DNA of 64,000 nucleotides from a candidate division KSB1 bacterium. Lineage in GTDB: Bacteria; Zhuqueibacterota; Zhuqueibacteria; Zhuqueibacterales; Zhuqueibacteraceae. Numbering within the stretch: position 1 is the stretch's first letter; each line of letters begins with the position of its first letter. Positions 8,176 through 17,921 of the stretch are shown in pieces. Location: contig JAPDPX010000002.1 in assembly GCA_034506255.1 (NCBI GenBank), positions 1 through 64,000 on the forward strand, in the 5' to 3' direction. The translations under genes and the position numbers were made by a program. Under the pieces are notes generated by a model. The model did not search any database, was not told the origin of the DNA, and saw only the letters and a list, made by a program, of their open reading frames with translations.

Positions 8176-8997
8176 ATGAGCCCCTTATTACAGCAGATCG
8201 ATGAAGCGGTCGCTGTCATCCGCCAGCACAGCAAGACCCGGCCTGAAATCGGCATTATTTTGGGAACCGGTCTGGGCGCGCTGGCGCGGGAGATCAAAAC
8301 CGAGGCGACCATCTCCTACGCTGATTTGCCCCATTTCCCCGTTGCGACCGTCGAAAGCCACGCCGGCCGCCTGATCTTCGGCACGCTCGGGAACAAACAG
8401 GTGATGGCCATGCAGGGCCGCTTTCATTACTATGAAGGCTACTCCATGAAGCAAATCACCTTCCCGGTGCGCGTGATGAAGGCGATGGGCTGCCACACCC
8501 TGGTGGTGTCGAATGCCTGCGGCGGCATGAATCCGCTTTTCGCACCCGGCGACATCATGATCATGACCGATCATATCAACCTGCTGGGTGACAATCCCCT
8601 CATTGGCCCCAATGAGGAGGCCCTCGGCCCGCGCTTTCCTGACATGTCGGAGCCCTACACCGCCTCTCTGATTGCGCTGGCCGAGCAGGTGGCCCTGGAA
8701 GCCGGCATCCGCGTGCAAAAGGGCGTGTATGTCGCGCTTTCCGGCCCCAATCTCGAAACCCGCGCGGAATACCGCTTCCTGCGCCTGATCGGCGCCGATG
8801 TCGTCGGGATGAGCACGGTGCCGGAAGTCATCGTCGCCGTCCATTCCGGCATGAAAGTGCTGGGCCTGTCGGTGATCACTGATTCCTGTCTGCCCGATGC
8901 CCTGGAGCCGGTCGATATCGCCAAGATCATCAAAATTGCCGGTGACGCCGAACCCAAGCTCACGTTGATCATGAAACGAGTCATCGAGCGGATGTAG
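8176..8997 (+). CDS. punA: Purine nucleoside phosphorylase (PNP-I, trimeric type)
   Basis: A protein of 273 aa, the usual length for the trimeric PNP family. It catalyses phosphorolysis of inosine/guanosine (and deoxy forms) to base plus (deoxy)ribose-1-phosphate in purine salvage. Visible signatures are 'GIILGTGLGALA' (phosphate loop), 'VESHAGRLIFG', 'MQGRFHYYEGYSM', 'VVSNACGGMNP', 'DHINLLGDNPL', 'YVALSGPNLETRAEYRF' and 'GADVVGMSTVPEVIVA', ending 'VLGLSVITDSC'. A GAGGAGGG SD lies about 14 nt before the ATG. It lies between the lipoprotein and ileS, an insertion relative to the Bacillus arrangement of this cluster. Confidence 0.95.
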   Translation: MSPLLQQIDEAVAVIRQHSKTRPEIGIILGTGLGALAREIKTEATISYADLPHFPVATVESHAGRLIFGTLGNKQVMAMQGRFHYYEGYSMKQITFPVRVMKAMGCHTLVVSNACGGMNPLFAPGDIMIMTDHINLLGDNPLIGPNEEALGPRFPDMSEPYTASLIALAEQVALEAGIRVQKGVYVALSGPNLETRAEYRFLRLIGADVVGMSTVPEVIVAVHSGMKVLGLSVITDSCLPDALEPVDIAKIIKIAGDAEPKLTLIMKRVIERM

Positions 8998-9103
8998 GGA
9001 ACACGAAGCCGCGCCGGCCGCCACCACCAACGCGCCGGCGTCCCGTGCCTGCGCAACACCTTATTGAATACCTCACGTTCGTTCAGCAACAAGGCAAATC
9101 AGG

Positions 9104-12100
9104 ATGTACAAACCCTTTCCCCAGGAACTCAACCTGCCCGCGATTGAGGAAGAAGTGCTGCAATTTTGGCAGCAGGCTGACATCTTCCGCAAGAGCATCA
9201 GCTCCCGTCCGGCCGACCGGCCGTTTGTCTTCTATGAAGGCCCGCCCACTGCCAACGGCAGGCCCGGCATTCATCATGTGCTTGCGCGCACCATGAAGGA
9301 TTTCGGCTGCCGCTTCAAGACCATGCAGGGTTACCGCGTCGAGCGCAAAGCCGGATGGGACACCCACGGCCTGCCGGTCGAGATCGAAGTCGAAAAACAA
9401 CTCAAATTCACCAAAAAAGATCAGATCCTGTCCTACGGCATCGACAAATTCAACGCCCGCTGCCGGGAAAGCGTGTGGACCTACAAGCAAATGTGGGATC
9501 AACTGACCACGCGCATGGGCTACTGGGTCGATCTCGAACATCCCTACATCACCTACGAGAACCAATACATCGAGAGTGTGTGGTGGCTCCTCAAGCAGTT
9601 GTGGGAGCGCGATCTGCTTTATCGCGGCCACAAGATTGTGCCTTATTGCCCGCGCTGCGAGACCCCGCTCTCCAGCCATGAAGTGGCGCAGGGCTATGAT
9701 GACGTCGATGATCCCTCGGTGTTCGTGAAGATGCCCCTGCAACAGGACCCGGCGACCTGCTTCCTGGTGTGGACGACGACGCCGTGGACGCTGATTTCCA
9801 ACGTCGCACTCGCCCTGCATCCCCATGTCTTTTATGTCAAGGTGCGGCATCGCGGCGAGCAGCTCATCCTCGCCGAGCCCCGCCTGGAAGTGCTCGACGG
9901 CGAGTATGAGATTCTCGAACGCCAGCCGGGCCGGGCGCTGGCCGGCATCGCCTACCAGCCGTTGTTCCGCTTTCTGCACAGCCCGAAACGCTCGCATTAC
10001 ACCGTGCTGGCCGATTTTGTGACCACCACCGACGGCAGCGGCATCGTGCATTTGGCCCCCGCCTTCGGCCAGGACGATTATCAAGCCGGCGTGCAGTATG
10101 ATTTGCCGTTCTTCCAGCCGATCGACAAGAGCGGCCGCTTCACCAGCGAGGTCACGCCCTGGCAGGGCCGGTTCTTCAAAGACGCCGATCCCGAAATCAT
10201 TGCGACACTGCAGCAGCAGGGCCGGCTCTACAAGGTTGAAACCTACCGCCACAGCTATCCGCATTGCTGGCGCGACGACACGCCGCTGATCTATTATGCC
10301 AGGGAATCGTGGTACATCCGCACCACCCGTTTCAAGGATCGCTTCGTCGAATTGAACCGGCAAATCAAATGGTATCCACCGGAGGTGGGCGCGGGCCGCT
10401 TTGGCGAGTGGCTGGCCAACAATGTCGACTGGGCCCTGTCACGCGACCGCTTCTGGGGAACCCCGCTGCCGATCTGGCTGGATGAAGACGGCGCGGCGCA
10501 CTGCGTCGGCTCGGTGCAGGAGCTCGCCGAGCTGAGCGGCCGCGATCTCTCCGGGCTCGATCTGCACCGCCCCCATGTCGATGACATCACCTTCCGCAAC
10601 CCCAAGAACGGCAAACTCATGCGCCGCACGCCGGAGGTGATCGATGTCTGGTTCGACAGCGGCGCCATGCCGGTGGCGCAGTGGCACTACCCCTTCGAGA
10701 ACCGCGAGCTTTTCGCACGCAATTTCCCCGCGGATTTCATCAGCGAGGCCATTGACCAGACGCGCGGCTGGTTTTACTCGCTGCTCGCCATCGCGGCGAT
10801 GCTGTTCGACAAACCCTGCTTCAAGAACTGCGTCGTGCTCGAGATGGTGCTCGACAAGGACGGCAAGAAGATGTCGAAATCGCGCGGCAACGTCGTCGAT
10901 CCCTTCGAAGTGATCAACCGCCACGGCGCCGATGCCGTGCGCTGGTATCTGATGACCGTGAATCCGCCGTGGCAAACCACCCGTTTCGACGTCAAGGGGG
11001 TCGAGGAAACGGTCAGCCGGTTCTTCGGCACACTGCTCAACACTTATGTGTTTTTCGCAATGTATGCCAACCTCGACCAGTATGTTTATCCGCCCTCGCC
11101 GCCGCCGGTAAGCGAGCGCCCCGAGATCGACCGCTGGTTGATTTCCACCCTCAACCGGCTGGTGGCACGGGTGGGGGAGAATTTCAACGCCTTCGAGGTG
11201 ACGCGCGGCGGCCGTGCCATCGCCGATTTTGTGGTTGACGATCTTTCCAACTGGTACGTGCGCCGCTGCCGGCGCCGCTTTTGGAAATCCGGCATGGCGC
11301 AGGACAAGCACGCCGCGTTTGCCACGCTCTACGAAGCGTTGCTCACCGTTTGCAAGCTGGCCGCGCCGCTGGCGCCCTTCCTCAGCGAGGCCATCTATCG
11401 CCGTCTGCTCGCGCCGCAGCGGGAGGGCCGCGAGAGCGTGCATCTCTGCGATTTTCCCGCCAGCACGGACGCCGCGTTTCATTTTCGCCAACCCGAGCTG
11501 GAAAATCAGATGGAAGCCGTGCGGGCGGTGGTGAATGCCGGCCGGGCGCTGCGCGCCGAGCGCAATCTCAAAATCCGGCAGCCGCTCCGCCGCCTTTTCG
11601 TGGTCGCCGATGACGACGCCAGGCGTGCCGCGCTCACCACGGGCGCGCAGCTCATTCAGGATGAATTGAATGTCAAGGCGGTTGTCGTGGTTGCCAGCGC
11701 AGACGAGCTGACCGCGGTCAAGCCGGAACCGGTGTTCAAATCGCTCGGCCCGAAGTTTGGCAAGCTCGCCAACCAGGTCGCGGCGGCCATTCGCGCGCTG
11801 ACGCCCGCACAACTAGACGTCCTGGCAGCGCACGGCCGCGTCGAGCTCGAGCTGGAGCAGCAAAAAATTGCCCTGACCCCGGAAGATGTCCGCCTGGTGC
11901 GGCAGCAATCCGAAGGACTGGTGGTGGGCAGTTCGGGCGGCTGGACTGTCGCGCTCGATACCGTTTTGAGCGAGGAATTGATCACCGAAGGTCTGGCGCG
12001 CGATTTTGTCAATCGCGTGCAAAACATGCGAAAGCAGGCCGGTTTCAACGTGGTGGATCGCATTCATATCCGCTACCAAGGTTCACCCCGTCTGCACCAG

Positions 12101-12244
12101 GCCATTCAGAAAATGGCGGATTACATTAAGCAGGAGACCCTGGCCGAACAACTGGAACCGGCGGCTGCCGGCGAGCATCTCGCCCATGTCGAAACCTGGA
12201 GTGTGGGCGAGGAGCAGGTTGTGCTCAGCGTTGCCCGCCGCTGA
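9104..12244 (+). CDS. ileS: Isoleucine--tRNA ligase (long, IleRS2-like form)
   Basis: A protein of 1046 aa, class I synthetase charging tRNA-Ile. The HIGH-equivalent is 'ANGRPGIHHVLA' near residue 50. The editing (CP1) domain contains 'VWTTTPWTLISN' and 'GSGIVHLAPAFGQDDY'. The KMSKS loop is 'DGKKMSKSRGN' at about residue 587. An anticodon-binding helical domain ('DLSNWYVRRCRRRFW') and a C-terminal domain follow. Length and the GRPGIHHV form fit the IleRS2 type, which is generally less mupirocin-sensitive (family knowledge, not shown here). It is followed by dksA-like, lspA and rluD-like genes on the same strand, a widely conserved neighbourhood. Confidence 0.97.
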   Translation: MYKPFPQELNLPAIEEEVLQFWQQADIFRKSISSRPADRPFVFYEGPPTANGRPGIHHVLARTMKDFGCRFKTMQGYRVERKAGWDTHGLPVEIEVEKQLKFTKKDQILSYGIDKFNARCRESVWTYKQMWDQLTTRMGYWVDLEHPYITYENQYIESVWWLLKQLWERDLLYRGHKIVPYCPRCETPLSSHEVAQGYDDVDDPSVFVKMPLQQDPATCFLVWTTTPWTLISNVALALHPHVFYVKVRHRGEQLILAEPRLEVLDGEYEILERQPGRALAGIAYQPLFRFLHSPKRSHYTVLADFVTTTDGSGIVHLAPAFGQDDYQAGVQYDLPFFQPIDKSGRFTSEVTPWQGRFFKDADPEIIATLQQQGRLYKVETYRHSYPHCWRDDTPLIYYARESWYIRTTRFKDRFVELNRQIKWYPPEVGAGRFGEWLANNVDWALSRDRFWGTPLPIWLDEDGAAHCVGSVQELAELSGRDLSGLDLHRPHVDDITFRNPKNGKLMRRTPEVIDVWFDSGAMPVAQWHYPFENRELFARNFPADFISEAIDQTRGWFYSLLAIAAMLFDKPCFKNCVVLEMVLDKDGKKMSKSRGNVVDPFEVINRHGADAVRWYLMTVNPPWQTTRFDVKGVEETVSRFFGTLLNTYVFFAMYANLDQYVYPPSPPPVSERPEIDRWLISTLNRLVARVGENFNAFEVTRGGRAIADFVVDDLSNWYVRRCRRRFWKSGMAQDKHAAFATLYEALLTVCKLAAPLAPFLSEAIYRRLLAPQREGRESVHLCDFPASTDAAFHFRQPELENQMEAVRAVVNAGRALRAERNLKIRQPLRRLFVVADDDARRAALTTGAQLIQDELNVKAVVVVASADELTAVKPEPVFKSLGPKFGKLANQVAAAIRALTPAQLDVLAAHGRVELELEQQKIALTPEDVRLVRQQSEGLVVGSSGGWTVALDTVLSEELITEGLARDFVNRVQNMRKQAGFNVVDRIHIRYQGSPRLHQAIQKMADYIKQETLAEQLEPAAAGEHLAHVETWSVGEEQVVLSVARR

Positions 12245-12409
12245 GCGTGCCGGCTGCCGGCGCAGGAATGAGGAAACCGGCAGGGTACATTTTCTGGTCA
12301 ATGTGTTGTCGCTGTTCGGTTGCTGTGATCAGCAATCCAAACTTCCCGTGTCAGTGCCGGGGCCGCCACCTTACACGGCCGGGAAGGTCCAAACCGCAGG
12401 AGGGCGTTC

Positions 12410-12793
12410 ATGAAATCTCAAGACCTGCAGTATTTCAAGCGGCTGCTGTTGGAGCGGCGCAGCGAGTTGCTGAAAGAGCTGGATCATTTCAAGAACGGGC
12501 AGGGCGCCACCACCATCAAGGACGCCTCGGGAGAAAACACCTCCTATGCCTTTCACATGGCGGATCAGGCCACCGACAACATGGAACGGGAGAAAGCCTA
12601 CTACTTCGCCACCCGGGAAGGCCGCCTGCTTTATCATATCGATCAAGCGCTCGAGCGTGTGGAAGATGGCACCTACGGCCTGTGCCACAATTGCAACCAG
12701 CCGATTGCCCGGGAACGGCTGGAGGCCGTGCCGCATGCGCGGTTGTGCATAAGCTGTAAAATGAAAGAGGAAAGCGGCGTCTCTCTCGATTGA
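12410..12793 (+). CDS. TraR/DksA C4-type zinc-finger protein (YlyA-like)
   Basis: A protein of 127 aa with an SD AGGAGG before the ATG. The N-terminal helical coiled coil ('LLLERRSELLKELDHFK') leads to 'FHMADQATDNMEREKAYYF', the position of the DksA tip motif DxxDxA. Here one of the two acidic tip residues is retained and the other replaced. The zinc finger is 'YGLCHNCNQPIARERLEA' followed by 'RLCISCK' (C-x2-C ... C-x2-C). DksA-family proteins bind the RNA polymerase secondary channel and tune transcription. The position between ileS and lspA matches Bacillus YlyA, so a modified DksA-like role is likely. Confidence 0.9.
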   Translation: MKSQDLQYFKRLLLERRSELLKELDHFKNGQGATTIKDASGENTSYAFHMADQATDNMEREKAYYFATREGRLLYHIDQALERVEDGTYGLCHNCNQPIARERLEAVPHARLCISCKMKEESGVSLD

Positions 12794-12872
12794 GGGCCGG
12801 GGGCGCCGCGCCGCGTTCGTCAGGCCGCTGCCGCCCCCGCACAGGATGGTCATCAACCGAACAAAGGCTGGC

Positions 12873-13439
12873 ATGAACATATTGCAAGGCATGGGCGTGC
12901 TGTTGATCTCGGCGGTCATCGTGGCGCTCGATCAAATCACCAAGCTCATCGTGAAATCCCGCTTCTTTCTGGAAGAGAGCATGCCCGTGCTGGGTGACGT
13001 GCTGCGCTTCACCTACATCGAGAATCCCGGCATGGCCTTCGGCATCCGCTTCGGGGGCCGGTATTTCTTCACGGTTTTTTCCGCGCTGGCCACGCTCGTG
13101 ATCCTGGTCTATTTGTACCGCATTCGCCGCGAGCGGCTGCCCGCGCGGCTGTCGCTTGCGCTGATTCTGGGCGGTGCAATCGGCAATCTCATCGACCGTT
13201 TTGCCTACGGTCAGGTCATCGATTTCATCGATGTCGGCCTCGACACGCTGCGCTGGCCGGTGTTCAACCTCGCGGACAGCGCGGTGTCCATTGGCATGGT
13301 GATGCTCGTGCTCCTGGTGTTTTTCGAGAAAGAAAAAGCCGGGGTCGCGCCCGCGGAGGTCCCTTCCTTTCCCAAAACCAAACCTTCGCCCAGCGAGGAA
13401 CACGACAACTGGCAGGAGGCGCGCCCGCCCTCCGCCTGA
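12873..13439 (+). CDS. lspA: Lipoprotein signal peptidase (signal peptidase II)
   Basis: ATG 12873 (AAAGG just upstream) gives 188 aa starting with TM1; an in-frame ATG at 12846 would add 9 residues. It is an integral-membrane aspartyl protease that cleaves prolipoproteins after lipidation. Conserved blocks are 'ALDQITKLIV', 'IENPGMAFGI', 'GGAIGNLIDR', 'GQVIDFIDV' and 'FNLADSAVSIG'; the last two carry the catalytic Asp pair (VxDFxD and FNxADxxI). Four TM helices are visible. The tail after the last helix (about 35 residues, Pro/Ser/charged) is longer than usual and looks disordered. Several lipoproteins in this window would be its substrates. Confidence 0.95.
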   Translation: MNILQGMGVLLISAVIVALDQITKLIVKSRFFLEESMPVLGDVLRFTYIENPGMAFGIRFGGRYFFTVFSALATLVILVYLYRIRRERLPARLSLALILGGAIGNLIDRFAYGQVIDFIDVGLDTLRWPVFNLADSAVSIGMVMLVLLVFFEKEKAGVAPAEVPSFPKTKPSPSEEHDNWQEARPPSA

Positions 13440-13478
13440 GGGCTACGCTGAACCCCAATCTGCACCTGCGTTCGCATC

Positions 13479-14459
13479 GTGTCCACCCCCCGCTTTCAAA
13501 TCCTCACCGTGGATCCGCATCAGCGCCGCCTGCGGCTGGACAAATATCTCGCCAACCAGGTGGCCGACCTGACGCGCTCACGGTTGCAGCAACTGATTGC
13601 CGCCGGTGAGATCACAGTCAACGGCCGGCCTGTCAAAGCCAGCCATCCGGTGGCACCCGGGGAAGTGATTCAAATCAACATTCCGCCCAAAGCGCCGGCC
13701 GAGCTGGTGCCGCAGAACATCCCGCTGCGCATCGTCTACGAAGATGCCCATCTCATCGTGATTGACAAGCCGGCGGGCTTGGTGGTGCATCCGGCTTATG
13801 GCCATGCCGACGGCACCCTGGCCAATGCCGTGTTGTATCACTTTCAGGAAGTTTCAAAAGTGGGGGGGAGTGAACGGCCCGGCATCGTGCACCGGCTGGA
13901 CAAGGACACTTCCGGGCTGCTGGTGGTCGCGCGCGATGATCGCACGCATGCGGCGCTGGCTGCACAATTCAAGGAGAAGACGACGCAGCGCGAATATCTC
14001 GCGGTGGTGTGGGGCACGCCCTCCCCCGCGCGCGGCTGCATCGAGAGCTATCTGACCCGCAGCACCAAAGACCGGCGCAAAGTCACGGTCAGCAGGGAGC
14101 ACGGCAAGTGGGCAGTCACTCATTATGCAGTGATCGAGCGCTTTCCCCGCCACAGCCTCCTGCGCCTGCGCCTGGAGACCGGCCGCACGCATCAGATTCG
14201 CGTGCATCTCAGCCATCGCGGCCATCCGGTTTTCGGTGATCCCACCTATCACGGCCGCACCAGCCAGCTCCGCGGCTTGAAGCAGGCGGAAACGCGTTTC
14301 CTCACAGAGTTGCTGGCGCATTTTCCCCGCCAGGCCCTGCACGCACACACCCTGGGCTTCGTTCACCCCGTCACCGGCGAAAGGATTTTTCTGCAAAGTG
14401 AATTGCCGGCGGACATGCAGGCATTGTTGCAGGCTCTGCGCACCACCACTCTGCGTTAG
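13479..14459 (+). CDS. rluD: RluD-family 23S rRNA pseudouridine synthase
   Basis: A protein of 326 aa from a GTG start. An N-terminal S4 RNA-binding domain is at about residues 14-70 ('RRLRLDKYLANQVADLTRS...GEITVNGRPVKASHPV'). It is followed by the RsuA/RluA catalytic domain: 'VVHPAYGHADGTLANAV', 'GIVHRLDKDTSGLLVVA' (catalytic Asp in RLD), 'REYLAVVWG', 'RLETGRTHQIRVHL', 'HPVFGDPTYHG', and a C-terminal 'QALHAHTLGFVHPVTGE'. It isomerises specific uridines of 23S rRNA; the exact sites cannot be read from the sequence. It corresponds in position to Bacillus YlyB. Its stop TAG (14457-14459) overlaps the stop of the convergent gene. Confidence 0.93.
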   Translation: MSTPRFQILTVDPHQRRLRLDKYLANQVADLTRSRLQQLIAAGEITVNGRPVKASHPVAPGEVIQINIPPKAPAELVPQNIPLRIVYEDAHLIVIDKPAGLVVHPAYGHADGTLANAVLYHFQEVSKVGGSERPGIVHRLDKDTSGLLVVARDDRTHAALAAQFKEKTTQREYLAVVWGTPSPARGCIESYLTRSTKDRRKVTVSREHGKWAVTHYAVIERFPRHSLLRLRLETGRTHQIRVHLSHRGHPVFGDPTYHGRTSQLRGLKQAETRFLTELLAHFPRQALHAHTLGFVHPVTGERIFLQSELPADMQALLQALRTTTLR

Positions 14460-15007
14460 TCCTGGTGGCGGTGGGCGGGTGGCGGAGGAACGGCCGGGGC
14501 ATAACCCCGCAGCTCATCATACTTCGTCACCTGCGCGGCAGTGAGAATTTTCCTAATTTCCACATGCGCCTGCAAATGGGCCAGCCGCAGTTCCCCCTGC
14601 AAGGTGGCGATCCCGGTGACCAGCGCGTGCAACTGTTGTGCGGTGATCGTTTGCGTCGCGAACAGGCTGTCCAGCGCCTGGTCGCTGGCGAGAATCATCG
14701 CGCCCAGCCGCACGGCACGCGCATGCATGTGGTCGTATGCCCGCTGCGCCTGTGCCAATTGCGTGGCGGAAAGCCCGAGCTGCCGGGCCAGCTCCAGCAC
14801 GTGTTTCGGCCCGGGGTAGTGGTTCAACTCCGCAGCTTTGGCCAAACCCATGCCGTGCCCCTCCCGATAGCCCTGGATTTCCGCCGGCGAAAGTGCTTTC
14901 AAGCTGCGCAGATGCTGGCCGGCGTATGGCGAAGACGTCTGGTGCTGTGCCCCTGCCATCCACGGTGCCAGCAGCGCGCACCAAAACAGCAGAGAGATTT
15001 TGTTCAA
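14456..15007 (-). CDS. Spy/CpxP-like periplasmic LTxxQ-type protein
   Basis: A protein of 183 aa starting at a TTG (AAGAG upstream), with a signal peptide ending near 'APWMAGAQ'. The mature part is mostly helical, with 'LKALSPAEIQGYREGHGMG', 'LGLSATQLAQAQ' and the LTxxQ-type 'ILTAAQVTKYDELRG'. This is the pattern of Spy/CpxP envelope chaperones and of zinc-resistance-associated relatives. A Pro/His-rich end ('PPPPAHRHQD') may bind metal. It is probably co-transcribed behind the M16 protease gene, 85 nt upstream. Its TAA (complement of 14456-14458) overlaps the rluD-like stop on the other strand by three bases. Specific function is inferred only from the family. Confidence 0.75.
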   Translation of the reverse strand: MNKISLLFWCALLAPWMAGAQHQTSSPYAGQHLRSLKALSPAEIQGYREGHGMGLAKAAELNHYPGPKHVLELARQLGLSATQLAQAQRAYDHMHARAVRLGAMILASDQALDSLFATQTITAQQLHALVTGIATLQGELRLAHLQAHVEIRKILTAAQVTKYDELRGYAPAVPPPPAHRHQD

Positions 15008-15092
15008 GGTTGCTCTTGGCAGTTTATTCGAGCCGGGCGGGCGCGGCGGTTCCGTTGCACGCGCGCCTGCCCGGTATTGTTTGTGCTTGTTC

Positions 15093-17921
15093 TCAGTTCA
15101 CAGGATTGCCGTCTTTGTCCAGCAAAATTGGATCGCCCAAGCCCAACTGCTTGAGACCCTCCAGTTGCGTGGCGGCATCGCCGACGACGAGATAAATCAT
15201 GCGCTCGGGATCGATGTATTGCCGCGCCAGCGCCTGGTGCCGCGCCGGGCTCATCTCCGCCAGCATCTTTTCCCGTTGCTTGATGTAGTCGAAGGGCAGG
15301 CCATAGAGCGCGATTTGATCGAGCATGCCGCGCAGCGCGCCCAGGGTTTCGAAACGCAGGGCATTGGCATTCAGCAGGGCGTTCCTGGTGAAGGCGAAAT
15401 CCTCCTGTGAGATGCCCTGGCGATACTTCGCCATCTCATCTTTGAAGATTTGCACCGACTCCTGTGTGGCGTTGGAGCGCACGCCGGCGGAGGCGACAAA
15501 CGGACCGGGAACCAGGCTGCCCAGGAATGCCGAGCGCGCGCCATAGGTGTAGCCTTTTTGCTCGCGCAGAATGAGATTCAACACGCCGTTGAAACTCCCG
15601 CCCAGCTTGTAATTCATCACGGTGGCGGCATAATAGTCCGGGTGGGTGAAAGGCAGTGCCAGATAGCCGATGCGGATTTGCGACTGCTTCGCGCTGGGCA
15701 TGTCCACGAAGTACAAGCGCGCTTTCTCCACCGCCGGCGGCAGGGGATAGTCGGGGAATCTCACCTCCTTCGCCGGCCATTTTTGTTCCAGCGGGGCAAA
15801 CAGTTTGATCGCCCTGTCCCGGGAGAGGTTGCCCACCACGGCGATATGCGCAACCGTGGGGGAATAGTTGCGCTGGTAGAAGGCCTTCAAATCCGCAACG
15901 GTGATCTGTTCGACCATCGCCGGTTCGCCCAGCGTGGTGTGGGAGAGAATGTGGCGCGGGCCGTAGATCAGCTTGCGGTGCACTTTTTCCGCCACGCTGG
16001 CGGGATCGACATTGCGGCGGTTGATGGTCTCGAGGGTTTCCTGCTTGAGCCGGGCGAATTCCTTCTCATCCCAGCGCGGCTCCAGCAGCATCTCCTCGAA
16101 GAGCGCATAGGTTTGCTCGAGCTTGGAGGCAAGCGTGTTCGCCTGAATGACGATGGTTTCGTCCGTGGTGTACATCTGAATAGTGGCGCCCAGCGCTTCG
16201 ATGGCCTCCTGGAGTTCCAGCGGCGTTTTGTTTTTGGTGCCCTCCATCATGAGGTCCGTGATCAAATTGGCCACACCCACCCGGCCGGGGTCATCCAGCA
16301 GCAGGCCGCCTTTGAGGGTGAGGGAAAAATCGACGAGCGGCAATTCCTTGTGCTCGATGCCATAAAGGCGCAGACCGTTCTTGTACGTGTGTGTCCAAAT
16401 CTTCGGCAGCGTGAGAGCCGGCGGGGGGCCGGCGGGCGGCTCCACGGAGCGATCGAAACTCGAAGGCAGTTTTTCTGCGGGCACCGCCGCGGCCGCTGCC
16501 TCCGGCGTGGCGGGTTTCGCTTCGGTAATGGCCTCCTCCACCACCGGAAAACGTTCGGAGTTTTCCGCCACCAGTTCCACTTTGCCCTTCGGCACGAAGC
16601 TGGTCAGCACATAGGGTTTGTTTTTGAGATACTGGTGGTAGACGCGCCAGATGTCCTCCGTCGTGACGGCCAGCGAGTTTTGAATGTCCTGCGTGAGGAA
16701 ATCCGGCGAGCCGGCCAGTTCGTTGTAGGTGGCGAGCTGAAAGGCCTTGCTCAGGATGCTCGCAATCCCGTTGTAAAAGTCGGTCTCGATTTTGGCCTTG
16801 ATGCGCGCCAGATCCTGCGCGGTGAATTTCTCCTGCTCGAAACGCGCAAAGGCTTCGTGAATGGCTTTTTCGACCTCGGTCAGATTTTTGTCGGGAAAAG
16901 TGCGCACCCGGCATTGGAAGTAGCCGGCAATTTCCATGCTGCGCTGATTGGCCGAGACCGCGGGCGCGAGCTTCTTTTCCTCGACGATCACCTTATAAAG
17001 CGGCGCTTTCTTGCCGCTCGCCAGCAGCTCGGCCAGCAACTCCAGGGCATAGGCATCCCTGTGGTATTGCGGCACCGTCGGGAAGGTCATGGTCAATTCC
17101 GGCGAGCGGGCAAAATTGTCCTCGTGAAAGGCGCGTTTGGTTTTTTCCAGGCTCACCGGCATGGGCCGGGGATCGGCCACCGGCGGCGGGGAAGGCAGCT
17201 CGCCGAAATATTTCGCCACCCATCTTTGCGTCTGTGCCCGGTCGAAATCGCCGGCGATGACCAGCGTGGCATTGTTGGGGCCGTACCATTTCTGGAAGAA
17301 TTTCCGCACATCTTCCAGCGTGGCATTTTTGAGATCCTCGAACGACCCAATGACCTGCCAGTTGTAGGGATGATCTTCCGGGAAAAGCAATTTGTGAATG
17401 ACATAGCTGGTGTGGCCGTAAGGCACGTTGTCAACGCGCTGCCGCTTTTCATTCTGCACCACATCCTGTTGATTGGCAAAGGCGGCGGCCGTCACCGTGG
17501 GCAGCAGATAGCCCATGCGGTCCGACTCCAGCCACAGGCACATTTCCAAATGGTTGCGCGGCACGATCTCGAAATAGCCGGTGTAGTCGTGGGTGGTGAA
17601 ACCGTTGAGGGTGCCGCCCACGCCCTGAATCTTTTTGAAGAACTGGTCCTGCCCGACATGCTGCGACTCCTGAAACAGCATGTGTTCGAACAAATGCGCG
17701 AAACCGGTGCGCCCCTTCTCCTCGCGGTTGGACCCGACGTGGTAGAAAATGGCCACCGCCACGATGGGATCCGATTTGTCCTCATGCAAAATGACTTCCA
17801 GGCCGTTGGGGAGTTTGTACTTCTCATAATCAATTTTCAGGGCCGGCTGGTCACCGGCGTGCAAGCCGGTGAGACCCAGCACCGCGACCAGCCCCACCGC
17901 CATCAATCCGGCATGTCGCAT
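15093..17921 (-). CDS. M16-family (pitrilysin-like) zinc metalloprotease, two-domain
   Basis: A protein of 942 aa with a signal peptide (residues 1-23) and SD GAGGAGGC. The N-terminal M16 domain carries the inverted zinc motif HxxEH in 'GFAHLFEHMLFQE' (H76, E79, H80), with the downstream Glu region 'QQDVVQNEKRQRVDN'. A Pro/Ala linker at about residues 480-510 leads to the second M16 half ('LPLVDFSLTLKGGLLLDD...GVANLITDLMMEGT'). That half lacks HxxEH, as expected for the non-catalytic half, and has the substrate-binding 'KGYTYGARSAF' (R-x-Y-like) segment. Predicted to be periplasmic or outer-membrane-side peptidase activity, followed by the Spy-like gene. Confidence 0.93.
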   Translation of the reverse strand: MRHAGLMAVGLVAVLGLTGLHAGDQPALKIDYEKYKLPNGLEVILHEDKSDPIVAVAIFYHVGSNREEKGRTGFAHLFEHMLFQESQHVGQDQFFKKIQGVGGTLNGFTTHDYTGYFEIVPRNHLEMCLWLESDRMGYLLPTVTAAAFANQQDVVQNEKRQRVDNVPYGHTSYVIHKLLFPEDHPYNWQVIGSFEDLKNATLEDVRKFFQKWYGPNNATLVIAGDFDRAQTQRWVAKYFGELPSPPPVADPRPMPVSLEKTKRAFHEDNFARSPELTMTFPTVPQYHRDAYALELLAELLASGKKAPLYKVIVEEKKLAPAVSANQRSMEIAGYFQCRVRTFPDKNLTEVEKAIHEAFARFEQEKFTAQDLARIKAKIETDFYNGIASILSKAFQLATYNELAGSPDFLTQDIQNSLAVTTEDIWRVYHQYLKNKPYVLTSFVPKGKVELVAENSERFPVVEEAITEAKPATPEAAAAAVPAEKLPSSFDRSVEPPAGPPPALTLPKIWTHTYKNGLRLYGIEHKELPLVDFSLTLKGGLLLDDPGRVGVANLITDLMMEGTKNKTPLELQEAIEALGATIQMYTTDETIVIQANTLASKLEQTYALFEEMLLEPRWDEKEFARLKQETLETINRRNVDPASVAEKVHRKLIYGPRHILSHTTLGEPAMVEQITVADLKAFYQRNYSPTVAHIAVVGNLSRDRAIKLFAPLEQKWPAKEVRFPDYPLPPAVEKARLYFVDMPSAKQSQIRIGYLALPFTHPDYYAATVMNYKLGGSFNGVLNLILREQKGYTYGARSAFLGSLVPGPFVASAGVRSNATQESVQIFKDEMAKYRQGISQEDFAFTRNALLNANALRFETLGALRGMLDQIALYGLPFDYIKQREKMLAEMSPARHQALARQYIDPERMIYLVVGDAATQLEGLKQLGLGDPILLDKDGNPVN

